Below, piece by piece: positions 10,936-24,448 of a stretch of DNA of 64,000 nt. The stretch is from Hippophae tibetana. Lineage: Eukaryota > Streptophyta > Magnoliopsida > Rosales > Elaeagnaceae. The stretch covers positions 57,053,627 through 57,117,626 of the forward strand of contig CM072803.1 in assembly GCA_037013495.1 (NCBI GenBank), written 5' to 3'. Below the pieces are notes generated by a model. It was given only the letters and a program-made list of their open reading frames with translations, made no database searches and had not been told where the DNA came from. Positions within the stretch are counted from its first letter, which is position 1. Each line of letters starts with the position of its first letter. The translations under genes were made by a program, and so were the position numbers.

Positions 10936-12459
10936 TTTGTGAGGTTCGTATCATTTCCTACCAGGTAAGGTTCTAAATCATATTTAAGCTATCTTTTTTA
11001 CATTTTCTTTATTTTTGTATCATTTTCCTTTATCTTCATAGAAATATCGTTGTTCTTGCTTAGTTATTAAAAAAATAAGAAAAACAAAATTATGTTTTTG
11101 TTTTGAAAAAAAAATCAAAATTTAAGTCAATCTCCATTAGTGAAATATTGCTTATTATTCAAGTTTTTCAGTAGAAGAAGAACAAAAAAAAGAAAGAAAG
11201 AAATCTTTCATACATTCTGCCTAGTGGAAAATAGAAAAGAAAAATATAAATCTTTGTAATATCTTCCATTTGATTTTTTTCATTTCTTACAATTAGTTGC
11301 CTATTTCATTGCTTTGGTCATTTATTATATTTTAAAAGAGTCTGACACTTGGTACACAACCAGGGTAAGGAGATAGTGAATTCTTAAGGACTTGCCCTAA
11401 ACTCGCAAGTAAAGGAAAGTAAACATGTACAAATAGGTAATAAAAGTAGTAAAAATTAATCATAGAGCTGGAAAATTAATTGAAACGACATAGATAATAA
11501 TCAAAAAGCATTAAGCATGCAACAAATATCAAAAAATTTCTAATAAGAGTTCAACATCCATCAAACAAGCAGTCCAAACTTCAAAGACATTGGAATGGAG
11601 AAATTAAAGCATTATAAAAATAACCATGGTATTGTCCTATGTTATTCAAGATCATCATATTATTCTCCTAATTCTTCTTGTGATATTATAATTTGAATCA
11701 AGTGTTATGTCCATTCTTCTCGTAAATCATCAAAAAATTGCATATCGTAGCCCAACTTGTTCCAACCAAAGAACTATATGTATTAAATTCAAAATAAGAA
11801 TGTAATATCATGAATTCACAAAAAAATAACTTATATATGTTAAAAGATTAGTAAAAGAGATTACCATATCAACATTGGAGTGATATAATAATAACCTTAT
11901 CCCTTCAAAATCATATTAGCACTATATTAATATTTTGTCTATAAATATGAAGCCATCAAGAATCAAGTTGGTATTTTTATTGCTATAAAGAGCTCTAAAT
12001 ATGAAGTCAAGTGTAACTCTGATTTGTTACATGGGTTGGTTGAGTTTTGGTGCCTATAAACTTATGAGTCAGTTTTCCCCAAAAATTGATTTTGAAACTC
12101 CACTTAAATGACCACTTTTGTAGTAGTGAGAAGAAAGAGAAGTGAAAATCTGACAAAAAATAATATAAATCATGCCTGTAAGATATTTAGTCTCACTATT
12201 AAGTATAGCACAAAGGAAGTGTTCACTACATAGTGTAACAATGTGACTATGGATATGAGGATGATGACTATGATAACAACATCATTAATATGACTACCAA
12301 GTGCATCTTTATTAATTATAAGGGCATCTTAAAAATAGATAGAGCCATCCACTAAAAACTAGTTTTCCATCTCAGGGATGTTGCGATCTGTGACCAAGAA
12401 ATACTCAAAATGAAGATGATGAGCAACAAGATTCTTATACTCATAAGGGATTATAGACA
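10936..12459. other. no gene seen; AT-rich
   Basis: No recognisable coding segment on either strand. A purine-rich run (AAAGAAAGAAAGAAA, ~11188) and general low complexity only. Confidence 0.5.
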
Positions 12460-12460
12460 A

Positions 12461-12657
12461 AGATGATTCCCCAACATTAGGAAGAGATAACAAATTAACA
12501 ACATCGTCTCTAGAAAAGTGAAACTTTTCTCTCTAAGGATGAGGTTGGTAGAAAAGGAAAAGATGATTCCCCAATATTAGGAAGAGATAACAAATTAACA
12601 ACATCATCTCTAGAAAAAGTGAAAATTTGCTCTCTAAGGATGAGGTTGGTAGAAAAG
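12461..12657. repeat. tandem duplication, 2 x ~97 bp, period 100 bp
   Basis: The block beginning AGATGATTCCCCAA at 12461 recurs at 12561 and runs to GAGGTTGGTAGAAAAG in both copies (ends 12556 and 12657), with only a few differences. It lies inside the decayed minus-strand transposon ORF. Confidence 0.85.
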
Positions 12658-12868
12658 CCAAAAATGACTGTAGGGGATAGGCCAGCATAAAAATCCTTAA
12701 AAAAATCCTCATCATACGAAATATAAAGGCTACAAAGAGAAAACCAAGAAAAATAGGCAAACCATTCTTTGTTAGCTGAAAAGTCAAGGATAATAATAGG
12801 ATGCCCATAGAGGATGGACACCTAATTAGAGGGGCAAGTAGGTTTAAACTGCTTTGACTTTCTTGCAC
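12510..12868 (-). pseudogene. fragment of a plant retroelement-associated protein ('putative plant transposon protein' type)
   Basis: The minus-strand frame holds DEDFFKDFYAGLSP followed by IFTFSRDDVVNLLSLP. That is the usual 'xxFYANL ... V.FS...IN.LL.LP' layout of a plant-specific domain carried by many LTR elements; its function is not established. The second half is duplicated by the 100-bp tandem repeat. There is no start or end of a complete protein. Confidence 0.45.
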
Positions 12869-13454
12869 TTTAAGAAAAAATTTGGGGCCATTTCTTTTTG
12901 GAGGGAGAAGGTAAGAGGTATAGGTAGTAAAAAAGAAAGCTACAAGTCTATGGTGTAAAGAAATGAATAGTGGGGTTTCAATTTATAGAATCATACACAA
13001 CTCCACAAACACCTAATTAGGGTGCTTGAAAAGACCCATAATAAGTGTGTATAAAAACCTCATCGAGCATCAAGGGAAAGAGGCAGCAAGGCTCAATAAA
13101 AATCAAACAATGCATTTCAAGAAGAGATAGAAAAAGAGAAAGAGAGTTTCAAACCACCAAACACATATATTTTTGATTTTTCAAACATTATAAGTACAAA
13201 AATAACGCAAACAAATATTAGACAAAAAAGTATAGAATATAAAACCATATACAAAGAGACTACAAGAAAATAGGGAGAAAGGAAAAATTGCTCAACCCCA
13301 CACAAATCATCTAAAATAATGATCAAACTACGTCCTTCCATTTAAAGAATTTAAGAGGAGCAATAAATTCAAGGTATGGTCTCTATGTCATATGAGTATA
13401 CGGTGTATATGGCACTTGAGGTACATTTGTTTTTTGAAATCCTTAAAAAAACAA

Positions 13455-13739
13455 TCAAGTGATCCATATACATATGGTGAGGTAGACTCTTAGAATAATA
13501 TTTGTTTCTTTTTGCACTGTGCCTAAGATGCATAATGTGTCTAGCTTGGAGAAGCTCAGATGAGCCACAATAGCTATATCGTGATGGAACATATAAGATA
13601 GAGTAAGGTGGAGAACTTTTAAAGGTACTCTATATATATCTAGGATATTGCCTAACAAGATAGCTAGTAGTGCCACATAGATGGCGCAAACATATAGAGG
13701 ACTAAGAGAATCTGGGTCTCTAACTCTATAGAGTAACAC
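13455..13739 (-). pseudogene. possible second fragment of the same plant transposon protein
   Basis: A minus-strand frame of 94 codons contains YRVPLKVLHLTLSYMFHHD and a following amphipathic segment. By pattern this resembles the C-terminal half of the domain whose N-terminal half lies at 12510-12868. On the minus strand it precedes that N-terminal half, so the order would be reversed. The resemblance is weak and the call tentative. Confidence 0.25.
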
Positions 13740-13799
13740 ATGGAGGGGAAGAAGAAGAACTCATATTAACTCTCACACAAGGATGAGAAGTTAATTTCT

Positions 13800-15700
13800 C
13801 TTATTTGGGTCTCAGATGCCTACATTTACCACTGTGGTGACAAATAGAAGGAATAATAGGTAAGGGAAAAATATCACTATTAGAATGATGGGAATAACTA
13901 GCCTTAGGTGAAATGTTCACCTTACTAGAGGAAGAGGGCTGGGACATAACAACTCATATACCTTTGGAAATGGCTACAATTGACTTTAACATTGGTTAAT
14001 ATGTTGTAGATTTTAAAGGCTTTGGCATAATACTCGTTGAAGTAGACACCTCTTATGCATAACCAATTCCTCTTTTATCACTAAAAGACCTAGTGCTACT
14101 GATGATCTCATTTATTTTCTAAGAATTGGTCATTAACTTGTTACCCACAGATGACATTAGAGAAAGCTCTTTCTCACTCAATGAGGGCTTATCCTTTAAA
14201 CCTCTAATCAAATCTTCCTTTTCCATAAGGAAGGATTCCAATTAAGTAGTATAATTACTAAGGATATTGACTCTAGCATATAATTGCTCAACTTTAGCTT
14301 TCTTCTTAGTAAGAGTATATGCCAGATAATATTTATCACTTTCAAGCACAATAATCTACTTCTATAGGCATGAAATTTCAGAATTTGAATTAGACGAGGG
14401 ATTAGGGTGAACAAATAAAGGAGTGGCTATACTAGTAGTACAATTCTCTCATTGCTTGCCTTTCAACTTATCATGATTTTCATTAAATATTTCCTATAAA
14501 TAAAAGTAATTTTTTTGAATAACCTCACACTTATTAGTGAGATCACTTTATTCACAGTAGATTGAGGAATTCTTCTCCTCAAGAATGACTTTTAATGTAC
14601 TTATCTCATGCTCATTCTCTTCTAGGTTTTCCAAAGCTTTTTTCTTTTCTTTTTTAAACTTTATACACTCTACTAGGAGCTCATTGTAGGTGTCAAGAAA
14701 CTCATCTTTCTTATCTTCATCATCTTCAATGATTACCTATTGAACTTATGAGGCAATAGTCAGAGGATCTTTGACTATTCCTGAAGCCATAAAGGCTAAG
14801 TATTTAGTGTCATCCTCATAATCACTATTGGCACTATTCAAAATAGTAACCTCTACCTTCATCTCACACTTCTTAGTTGATTTCTACTTTGAAAAAACGT
14901 TTTCTATAATATAACCATGCTTCCCAAACTCAAAGAACTTTATTTTGTTGACATGGATCCTACCATATTTCTCTGACTCATTCTCAGGGTCTTCATCGTT
15001 CTTCACAGATTTTGAGCCTTCAATACTTGAACTATCTCTTCTAACTCCACCAGAAGATGTCTTCTTATTAAGAAATAATTTAGTAAAGTTCTTGGTGAGA
15101 AACACCATGTCTTCTTCATATGGACCAGAATCTTCCTCAATGATAATGGTAGTGCTTACATCCTTACTAGTTATACTTCCTTTTGTGGTCTTGAACATAA
15201 TGGTCTTTCCTTTTCTAGTAGTCTTTTGGTTTTTTTTGGGAAGTATGATGAAGTTTGAAGGCCTGTAAGTCACCTACCAACTCGTTCACAATGAGTTTTC
15301 CCGACTTATACATTAATTCAATCATCATAACTTTAGAAGGAAAACAATGTGGGAGACTAGAAATTATCTTTTCTACCTATTTCTCTACACTAGTTGGTCT
15401 AGCCATGTTATAAGAACTATTATTGATGCTCAAGAAGCAAGCATTAAACTTGTCAAAAGTATCATCTTCTTCTATTATGCATAGTTCAAAGTCTTTGATC
15501 AACTTTGATATCATGGATCTGTTCATAGCAGAGGCACCTTTATGCACTATCTCCAGAATATCCCAAGCTTTTTTAGAGGTGGTGCAACTTCAAATTCTTC
15601 TATACTCAGTAGGCATCTCTACTTCTTATTGCTACTCTTTTCTGCTTCCTTTATAACTACTTGATATGATAGATGGATCCAACTCTCCTCTAGAGCCAAC
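13800..15700 (-). pseudogene. Ty1/copia gag, decayed, minus strand
   Basis: Reading from 15700 downward: a copia gag core with TTSKKAWDILEIVHKGASA, then a SFDKF-type and SSLPHCFPSKVMMIE segment; a basic linker; a knuckle-like FFEFGKHGYIIENV (14890-14940) in which both leading Cys became Phe; a Glu/Lys-rich coiled coil (to ~14200); and a second CCHC-like ICHHSGKCRHLRPK near 13800-13850. This two-knuckle plan with a coiled coil between them is typical of Sirevirus-like gags. The 129-codon frame 14884-15273 is the best-preserved piece. No protease or RT follows. Confidence 0.7.
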
Positions 15701-16790
15701 ATCATACTTAGTAGTGTGATTTGTAACTAGTGATCTATAATTTGAACAAGTATGTAGGTAACACCTCAACCATAAGAACGAACAAAAACTATTTTGGAAA
15801 CCTAAGATAATATTAACCCTAATCCAAACTTATAGTTTGCCTCGTAACATAAATGTAAAATCATCTCAAGCCCTCACCACTTAAGAACACTATTTTATTT
15901 ATACAAAATGTAACACAAGCACTAAATACACTTAAATTAAATTTTGAAATGAAAGAAGAAATCAAAGATAATTTTGTTATATTTTCTTACTTAGGAAAGA
16001 GGAAAAGATGGGGTATTTATAAAAAAAAATCAACTAGCCCAGCCACTCTCACCGACCATCTTATTAGGGTTATGACAAAGGACTCATTGAGGGGATTATT
16101 AAGGAGCTTGTGAGGTACCAAAAACTGAAATTTTTTGTTTTAAAAATTGTTAAGTAATTTTAACTAAATATTCATGAATGCAATAAAAGAAAAATCGCAA
16201 CACTTAATCTAGCATGTGTACTAAGAAAACTAATCATGTGGTTTGTGTAAACATGTTTTTATAGAAATTATAATTAACTATGTACATGCATGGATTATTG
16301 ATCATTATTAACCAACCTTACACAAAGAAAGATAAATAGAGTTTGTGTTTTACACACAAGAACGCCAACAAAGATACAAAAGACTACATGACTTACATAT
16401 TTGATTCTCTTTCCTTATTGTCCTTACTCTTTTTTCCTTATTCTTGACTTCCCCATTACATTTTTGTATTCCTATTTACTCTAATTGTTTACAAAATTCT
16501 AAATCTTCTTTGTTAATTTCATCAAACCATTCTCATTCTTTGTGAATTGATTTGTTGAACTTGGATTGTTTTAATATAATTTTGATTTAGGTTGTTTGAT
16601 TTCAATAAAGAATTGAAAGGAGAACCTATACGTGAAGGAAAAACAAGAGTGTGAGATCATTATCGAGAAAAAAACCAAAATTAAGAGTGTAAACATGAGT
16701 GTGAATGACATTTAGAGTGCAAACACGTGAGAGGGTATTGTGGGGGCATTCTAATCAATTATTTTTTTTAGTTTTTAGTTTTTTATTTCT
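15701..16790. other. no gene seen
   Basis: Presumably the 5' leader and LTR of the minus-strand copia relic plus unrelated AT-rich DNA. I could not find a clear primer site or LTR border. Confidence 0.4.
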
Positions 16791-16794
16791 ATCA

Positions 16795-17560
16795 TGCCTT
16801 TAGTAGATTCATCCAAAAAAGAAGTAAAGGTGGATCAAAACTTTATGTTGCAAGCCGCACTGTAGAAGCTTGAAATAATGGACTTGAATTTTTATGAATT
16901 TCAAGACTGGTTGGATAGGCATGATGTCACTATTAATAACTTGCAATAGAAGTGATCCAAGAGATTCCTTACTCTTTGAAGTGTTATGTTTGAAGAATTA
17001 AATTACCATAAGAATAAGATAAACAAAGAGGTTGACTTACTAATATAAGAAAGATTGAACAAAAGAAAGAGAGAGAGTTGGAAAGGGAATGTGAATTACA
17101 ACAAAAGTGTGATATAAAAAGAGAGGGTGAAATGAAAACGAGAGTGATAATACAAGGTTTAACAAAACTGAGAGCTTTAAAGAAGATCATAAAAAATGAT
17201 GATTGAGAGGAGAGACAAAATAGATGGTGAAGAAGAAAAGGATGTTTTGACTCATGAGGAAATATTTGAGAAAAGAGATGCTTGTTTTACTACTAATGAA
17301 ATAAATTCTTATTTTCCTAGTGTTGTTGTTTCTTCTTTCTAGAACTTAAAAGTTGTGTTCCCCTAAAGAATTTATAATGGTTTACCATAAATAAGGAAAA
17401 TTGGGCAACCGTTTGGTTTTATAAAAATAGAGTTACAAGTTGAACCTAATGCAAGCTATTTACAACATTATAGTGTTGATTCAAGGAAGAATCCTTTGAA
17501 GGAAAGAGGGAATGATAAGAATCAAGAAGCAATGAAATATCCAATGCATGTAGCATTTTG
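16795..17560 (+). pseudogene. internally deleted chromovirus: gag start fused to the segment before RT
   Basis: It starts with a gag-leader-like frame (DWLDRHDVTINNLQ, ~16910-16950) and a Lys/Glu/Arg-rich stretch. It then jumps to a segment homologous to the 8130-8290 part of the other copy: TNEINSYFPS, VVFP-RIYNGLP-IRKIG (~17290-17410). It stops before the RT motifs, so most of gag and all of RT to integrase are absent. An LTR follows directly. Confidence 0.6.
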
Positions 17561-17566
17561 ACCATG

Positions 17567-18085
17567 GAGCACTTGGTGGATTGTTTGAACCATGGAGCAT
17601 ATGGTAGGGCACTTGGTGGACTGATTGATATGTGGCTTACAAGATGGAATACTTGGTGGATCTTGCATAGAAGTTAAACCCAAGAACTTTCCAAATAAAG
17701 GGGCATATTACTTGATTACTTATCTATTTAGTATTTATTTTATTCTTATATTATGAACCATTTACTTGCCTTTCTTTCCTTATTTTTTATAGGCATGTAA
17801 GGGGCTAGGTATCTTGGATTTAATTTTATTATTTTATTATTTTCTAGAACGAATAATACATTATTTTCCTATATAACCTATCTAAGTTAAGAGGAAGGAA
17901 AATAATGAATATAATTTTGTGAGAATTTTCTCTTTGGTCCTTTTGAACCTTTTTTCTGAACATATTAAGAGTAATCTTGTGGCATTCAAACTAGACTTAT
18001 CAATCATAATTTGTCTCCCTATGTTTAAGTGTAGTATCTACCATTCTTCTTGATACTATTGGTTCTTATCTCCTTATAGATAAAG
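17567..18085 (+). repeat. chromovirus LTR (copy 2)
   Basis: It begins with several CACTTGGTGGA words and is collinear from about 17690 onward with 10450-10860. It is taken as the 3' LTR of the deleted chromovirus. Borders are approximate. Confidence 0.6.
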
Positions 18086-20350
18086 AGTCAAGTTCCTCAA
18101 ACATAAATGTTGGTCTAACTTCCAAATTCCTAATAGAATGACGATTTGAACCTTAGGACAAACATTGAGCTCATGGTCAACATCCAAATGACTTATATTT
18201 GAAGTGAATTTGAATTCTAGAAATTGAGTTTAAGGGATTTGATATGAATATATGGAAGCATTAGAATATGAATGAACAATACAAATTTGATTTGCATGAT
18301 GGACTTTGATGTGTTAAGATGAGGAGCATTATTGTGCATGTGGCTTGGTTTTGAACTATAATGAAATTGAGACATGAATAAATTTGTTGATTTAATTATA
18401 TAGGTTTAATTTTAGGGTGTTATTTAATTTTTCATTTTTATTTTGCTCAAGATATAGGAAAATCTAGGTTTAGGAGAGTTTGACAGATCAATATTTGTCC
18501 TAATATTTTGTTATATTTTTAGGCATTATTTATTATTTATATTTAGGAATTTTATTACTTGGAGGATAATGTTTGTCATTTTAAATATGAATAAACCTTT
18601 GAGCAACTTTCAACAATTTTTGGAATTTCTTACAAATTTGTTATAAATTTATGGAAGCTGGTAACTTCATCTAGAAGTCATTCAGGCTTCACTTAGTAAA
18701 AATGACCCAAAAAAAGGAAAATAACCCAAGTAGATTTTAATAGAATCCACATGGATTAGCTTAGTTAGAAACCCAAGAAAATGAAAATAAGTCCATATGG
18801 ATGTATGTAAAAGCTATTGGGATGATCCTAGCAAAGCGTGCACGGAATAACATCATTTTTTCGCACCTCTTTTCACCTCTTCAGTATAGAGTGACATTGT
18901 TTTGCTGGCTTTGTTCTATAAAACTGCCAAATTTTAATATTTCGTTTGATTTTAGTGCCCTTTTTTCCAAACAATTTCCAATTTTTATTATTCGCACTCT
19001 TTAGCTACCAGATCAGTTTTCAATCCAACATTCCATATTTAAAGTTGGATTGTGCACACAATTTTACCTATAAATTTAACATAATAGCCCCATTATTAGA
19101 TATCATCACTTCTTACACTTAGAGAATTTCTTCAAAGATGTAGCAATTCTTAGATAGAGAAATTCTATTGTTAGGCAATTTATTCGAGCTTTTGGAAGAG
19201 AAAAATCAATCAATTCAAGGGTTTGAGTATTTGTTCCATTAAAGATATTTTATGATCTATTTTTTTTTTGGTTGTAAGATCAAGTCTTTAATAATATTCA
19301 TGATTTTGAGTTTAATTATGATTGATTAAATTTATTTACAGATTTTTAGCTTTGCTTCCATGATTGAATTGAATGTTTAGGTGAATTATTATTTAATTAA
19401 AGCTTGATATTATTTCCTATTCTTGGTTCTTGATACCTTTAAATGTGATTTATTGATAGATCAAATCTTTATTTATAAATAAAAATGAATATATGTGAAT
19501 TAGGTCGAATAAGAATCTATAAATTAATTCATGATAATTGTGTTAGTTTGGAATATTGCATGATTTTCTTGTGCTATTTATAATTAATTAATTAATTATC
19601 TAGATCAAAGAAATTAATTAGTTAATTGTGAATGAAATTTCCATGATCATTGGTGTTTTGATTTGTGGAAAAATCAATAATCTCAACGTGGTTGTACATT
19701 TTCCTTATACGGATTAACTAATTAGCCTAGATCAAAGGAATAGATTGGTTAAATGTAATTGATAATCAATATGGTCATTACAGTTTTCTAGATTTAATGA
19801 GAAAATTAATTTTATATATCTAAGACTCGTAGTTAAATTCATCTAATTAATTCAATTCATGATTAGTTAGCTAGCTAAATACACACATTTTCTCATCAAC
19901 TTTCAATTTGTGTCAAAGGCATGCTTTTTGTAAATTTAATCCTTTAATTTGTTATTTTATTTTATTTTTTTAACTTTTCCAATGATGTTTTAGAATATTT
20001 AAGATTATTTATTTTATTTAATTAACTAGTTTATAAAAAATACATAAATTATTTAAAATCACTACAATTTCACAAAAGATTGATCTCGAGGTAATCTTAT
20101 CACTAGGCTACTTATGATTCTTGCACTTGTAAGCATTTAGAATTTGGACTATGAGGATGAGCCATTTTCATATATGTGATCTTAGTCCACCCTCCATTAT
20201 CTCATTCCACACAAATCACTCTTCACTTTTTGTGAGCTCACACTTGAGAAAGATAATGGGTGGAGAAAAGAAGATCAAATTTCAAAGGTTAATCCTTTTG
20301 TTCTAACCTTTTTTTCTTTCATTTGTTTTCCTTCATCATGTTGTAGAAAA
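18086..20350. other. no gene; LTR-like AT-rich DNA in the second half
   Basis: 18086-19080 shows nothing recognisable. 19080-20140 has the texture of a gypsy LTR (long TTAATTAA-rich tail, ending in a GATTGATCTCGAGGTAATC...CACTTGTAAGCA stretch seen near the ends of Tat/Ogre-type LTRs), but I found no matching partner in the window. Confidence 0.35.
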
Positions 20351-20356
20351 TGTAAG

Positions 20357-22330
20357 ATGTTATTTCCTACCATCGAAATAATTTACACCCCACACTTTCT
20401 TGCACAGATAGTGATGGATGATAGAGTGATGGACACTCATGGACAAATTTGGGCACCATATGTTCTTACCAAGATGGATGTAGATCAAATTAGATTCTTC
20501 GGGTTAGTGGCCAACTGGAAGTTATGCGAGGGTATGGCCAAAAAGACTCTAGGTAGTAGTAGTGTCAATGATAGATCCACATCCAGTGGGAGCCTAGTTA
20601 GTGGTGATCTAGTAGACAAGTCCTTAAATATACTTTCCTCACTAGAGCTTGTCCAACCAATAGTGATTTGTTGGCCCCTCTTTATTTGATAGTGGTCGAC
20701 CTACACTAGTTTGGTAGGTCATTCCATCATTTGTTTAATATTATTTGAATTTTTGAGAAATAGTGATTCATATGCCATTTTAGTTGACATTCCTTTGTAC
20801 CAATAGTCCCGATGAGGAAAACTTTACTTTCTTCCTTGTATCGGTGTTGCTCTCCATTGATGGTCAAGTTCTAGGAAAAATTGAGGGAAATGTTTTTTGA
20901 TTCCGAAGTCTATCATGTTGGTGCCCTAGTTTTTAGATATAGTTTGGCATATTTACATTGTTTATAGTCCATATTTCTTTCTAAGTTATGACTTCTCTTT
21001 CCGAAAATAGTGTAAAATTTCTTGACCCATGTTAGTACGGCTCTGAGTTAATTTTTTTCTAATTGTTATAAGATATTATTTGATAGGTAGGTTCTCTAGA
21101 AGGAAAATAGAAAGGAGTTGACCGATGAAGAGTTCATATATTACTACTACTCACAATTGTAGGGATGTAGTAGAGGTTGGTATCATTTCAAACCTTTTAG
21201 GAACAAGATTTTGGTTGAGAACTTGTAGACACCAACAAGGGGTGGAAATATTCTCTTTTATAGTTATGGGTGACTTTAACCTTCCATTCCATGATGTTCC
21301 TTTCTCATTGATCCAGTTGAGGAAGAATGGTAGAATACTTAAGATTTAGTCTATTTGTTGTATACTTTGTTTTATTCAAACATGTTTTCCATTATTTGTA
21401 GTTTATTGGACTTGAGGTAAGATTTTCCATGATTCAAAAGAGTTCATTGCATCACTTTTATATCTTCTTATGGTAAAGTGCAACATTGATAGATTCATAC
21501 TTCCCAAGAGACTCACATATTAGGGCCTGAACCTAGCAAAAGCTATCCCAAGGGGAGCCCAACCCGATAGAGGTTACCCCAAAAACCAGGATGGCCTAGA
21601 GCTTAAGGTTTCATAAGAAGAAGACATCAACTAGATTTGAGGTGACTATTACTGAGAATCTATCTCAGTACTTATTGACATTACATTGATCATAGTTACA
21701 AATAGGATAGGTTCATAGCTTATTGAATTGGATGCTTTTATTATAAGTCCACTTGTTGGGTCTAAGCGACATGATATTCATAGTCTAGTGACAATGGCCC
21801 AATAATATGCTACTAATTTAAGTTGAGTTATTGCAATACATATTGGTCTAGATGACCATCTGGCTATTATTGATGAGGTAATGTAAATGGCAATTAGCAT
21901 GCATGACCCTTCCAAGATAAAGGTTAGGTGACTAGAGGCTACCTTAGTTAGAAGAAAATCATTTTGTCTTAAGAGAGGGAATAGGTGTGAGAGGTTTTCA
22001 GAGCATACTTCTATTCTAAGATTAATAAATATGCTTATTCTTAGGATAGGGGTACTTATAGCTCAGGCTATAATAGGTTCATCAGGGACTCCTTAGATGT
22101 GCGGGACTATACCTGAGGCCATGATTCATGTGTTTTTATCTAGATATCACTCTTTTTGAGACAATATTTTAGATGTGGAGAGGCATACTTTCTGCTATGG
22201 TAAGGTTGCTTCCAAATGGAAGAATAATGGTCCTAGCCAATCCAATAGCCATAAATCTACCAAGATCGAGGCTAATGATGCACCAGGTGGTGACGCTCCT
22301 TAGGATGCCTTAGGGTGTAGAAACTAATCG
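20357..22330 (+). pseudogene. decayed coding-like region, probably a retroelement ORF, unrecognised
   Basis: Base composition is less AT-skewed than its flanks and frames stay open in pieces: 20357-20689 (110 codons, from a TTG or ATG upstream of MDDRVMDTHGQIW) and 21125-21349 (74 codons, TRFWLRTCRHQQGVE...GDFNLPFHDVPF). The second resembles, loosely, the gag-like ORF of plant 'gypsy type transposon' proteins. Downstream pieces to ~22330 are broken by stops. I cannot assign a function. Confidence 0.3.
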
Positions 22331-23280
22331 ATTGTATTTTACATTTGTGTTCTTTTAATTTATTCTAGGTTCATGTATTATTCCCATTAGATTTTATGAT
22401 TTTTTCAAACAGTTATACATATATACAAGTTGTTCTACTTTGTGCACTTTTTACTTATGTTGCTTCTTGTATATTGGACTTATGATTTTATGGAAAACCC
22501 TGGCCATTGTCTCATATATGTGTGATATGGTGAGCTTTTTTAAAACCATCCCACATTGAGGACACAATCCATTGAGTCATTATGGCAAGGATGATAGTTG
22601 GTTCAATACTTATGGAAAAATGGTGTGTGGATGATGGGGAACCATTTTCAAGCTCATGGCTTGGATCTGTTTATATCAACTTTTTATATTTGGCTACTTA
22701 TTTGTTTGACCATATCCTATCTTGGATGCGATACGTCTATCTAACCACCATTTTCCAATAAATTACACATTTTTTCTTCACCATATACTGATATGCTTGA
22801 CCAACCTTTATTTGGCTAGTTATTCCGCATCTAATTTTCCATATCCTACCTAGTTATGTTCAAGCCATTTAGATGGCTATTTGATTAATAATTCATGCAT
22901 TCATCTAGTTAGATGGCTCATGGTTGGGTGGTTGATGCTCTTGACGTAAAATTCTTATGCCCTTATTGGGTTTTTTTTATTTTTTTAGAACTGATCACTT
23001 TTTCTTGACTTGCTTTTAATTTTTTCTAAATTGAGGTGGTTAGTTTCCAAATGTAGCTCTTGAATCCCTCAATCTATCAGTCACATGCTTGGTGTGCTTA
23101 AAGTTACCAAGTCATCCAAGCATGGGATCTTTCTCAACTTAAAACAATTTCTTAGCGCTTTATTCGTAAATTTTTCCATCCTATCGAAAGTGTTGATGGA
23201 CTTTATAATATTTGTTCCATGGTGTTTCATAACCAATTTTTTAGAGACATGTGTTCCTTTTGTCAAATCTATAAAAACTT
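22331..23280. other. no gene seen
   Basis: AT-rich, with repeated short words such as TAGATGGCT and TTTGGCTA. Two opposed open frames at 23081-23282 overlap each other and neither looks like a protein I know. Confidence 0.4.
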
Positions 23281-23284
23281 AGTT

Positions 23285-24448
23285 TTCATTTTAGTAGGGT
23301 GTATAAATCTGGAGCAATTCTTAGACCCTAGGGGTTATAGAATTTGAGCCAAGGTTGGCCATCATGGTCATGTAGGGTATTGAAAGCCTCTTTAACTCCT
23401 TATAATTTGAGTGCCTCATACCTCCATCGAGTCTCCATTGAACTTCTCCATCCTATCAAATTCTGCAAGTATAGACAAGGTAACTTTTGGTGGTCATAAG
23501 TGGCCTAAGTGTTGCATTTATTTAATAAAATATTAAAAGTACATATGAACCAAAATCTAAGAGCCCTAGATGGTCAAATTTTAATTTTCATTTAGATTTT
23601 GGTTCTCTATGTTATTGTGATTGTGTAACACTACCTTATGGTATGAGTCAACATTTGTAGAATTCTACCAAGGAAGTTGTTATCGGCTTGAGCAGGTAGA
23701 AGAGCTTCATTGGTTTTCAAGCTTTGGAGAACAAGACATCAATTGAGATACCAATGTTAATCAATATTCAGTGTAGATTTATGTCCACCATGGGAAGGAT
23801 GACCACTAAGGCATCAACATAAGTTTTTGATCCTTGCTTATGTTAGTTATGGAAGCAATTTATAGGATCTCCAAGCATGAACTCACCTCATAGGCATGCG
23901 ACTTCTAGTCATTATTAGAATTGCCCTCAGTAGAGCCTCTCATTAAGACTCGTACCTCTCAAACTTCTGGACTTGAAGTATGCTCCCTTGCTCTAGAAGG
24001 GAAGGCCCATAGTGATTTTTGTGGTTGTGACCTTACGTTATGAAAAAATTCTTCCAAGTATCCCTTCCTAATTAGAAACACAATCTTATCCTTCAACTTC
24101 CAACATTTCTCAATTGAATGATTGATATCCTTATGGAACTTCCAATAATGGGACTTATCTCAATCGAAATACTTGGGTTTCTTGGGCTACATAGTATACA
24201 TTGGTACTCAACTTGTATCAATGGGGCTTCTTTTGTTGCAATGAGAGGGGTGCAAGTCTAGAAGCCATTTCCAAGGTGGTTGGGGTTTTTATCCTAATCT
24301 TCTTCTCATCTTTCTAGTCTACCTTGGATTCTTTTGTTTTCACGATGACAGAACTCTTCTCTATCGATGCATTAATGCTCACTAGCCTTTTTTTCAGGGG
24401 TTCATTATTCTTTCTGATATTGGTCATTTCTTCCACATTTAGGTACTT
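23285..24448 (-). pseudogene. Tat/RIRE2-like gag, C-terminal part, with start of protease; decayed
   Basis: Read downward from 24448: KYLNVEEM, a basic linker, then a CCHC-like box FHKDINHSIEKCWKLKDKIV (~24090-24150; usual form 'CxFHxDHGHDTEEC') followed by FLIRKGYLEEF. That is the hallmark of Tat-lineage gag. Next come a SPEV-EVRVLMRGSTEG segment (~23920-23970) and weaker protease-region similarity to ~23290. The N-terminal half of this gag lies at 32049-32760, on the other side of the Athila-like insertion. Confidence 0.7.

Noticed and set aside
13117..13341. Hydrophobic 74-codon minus-strand frame
   Set aside because: Membrane-like only because of AT-rich composition; it falls in the decayed retroelement region.
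23081..23282. Opposed 61- and 65-codon frames
   Set aside because: They mirror each other on the two strands and match no family.
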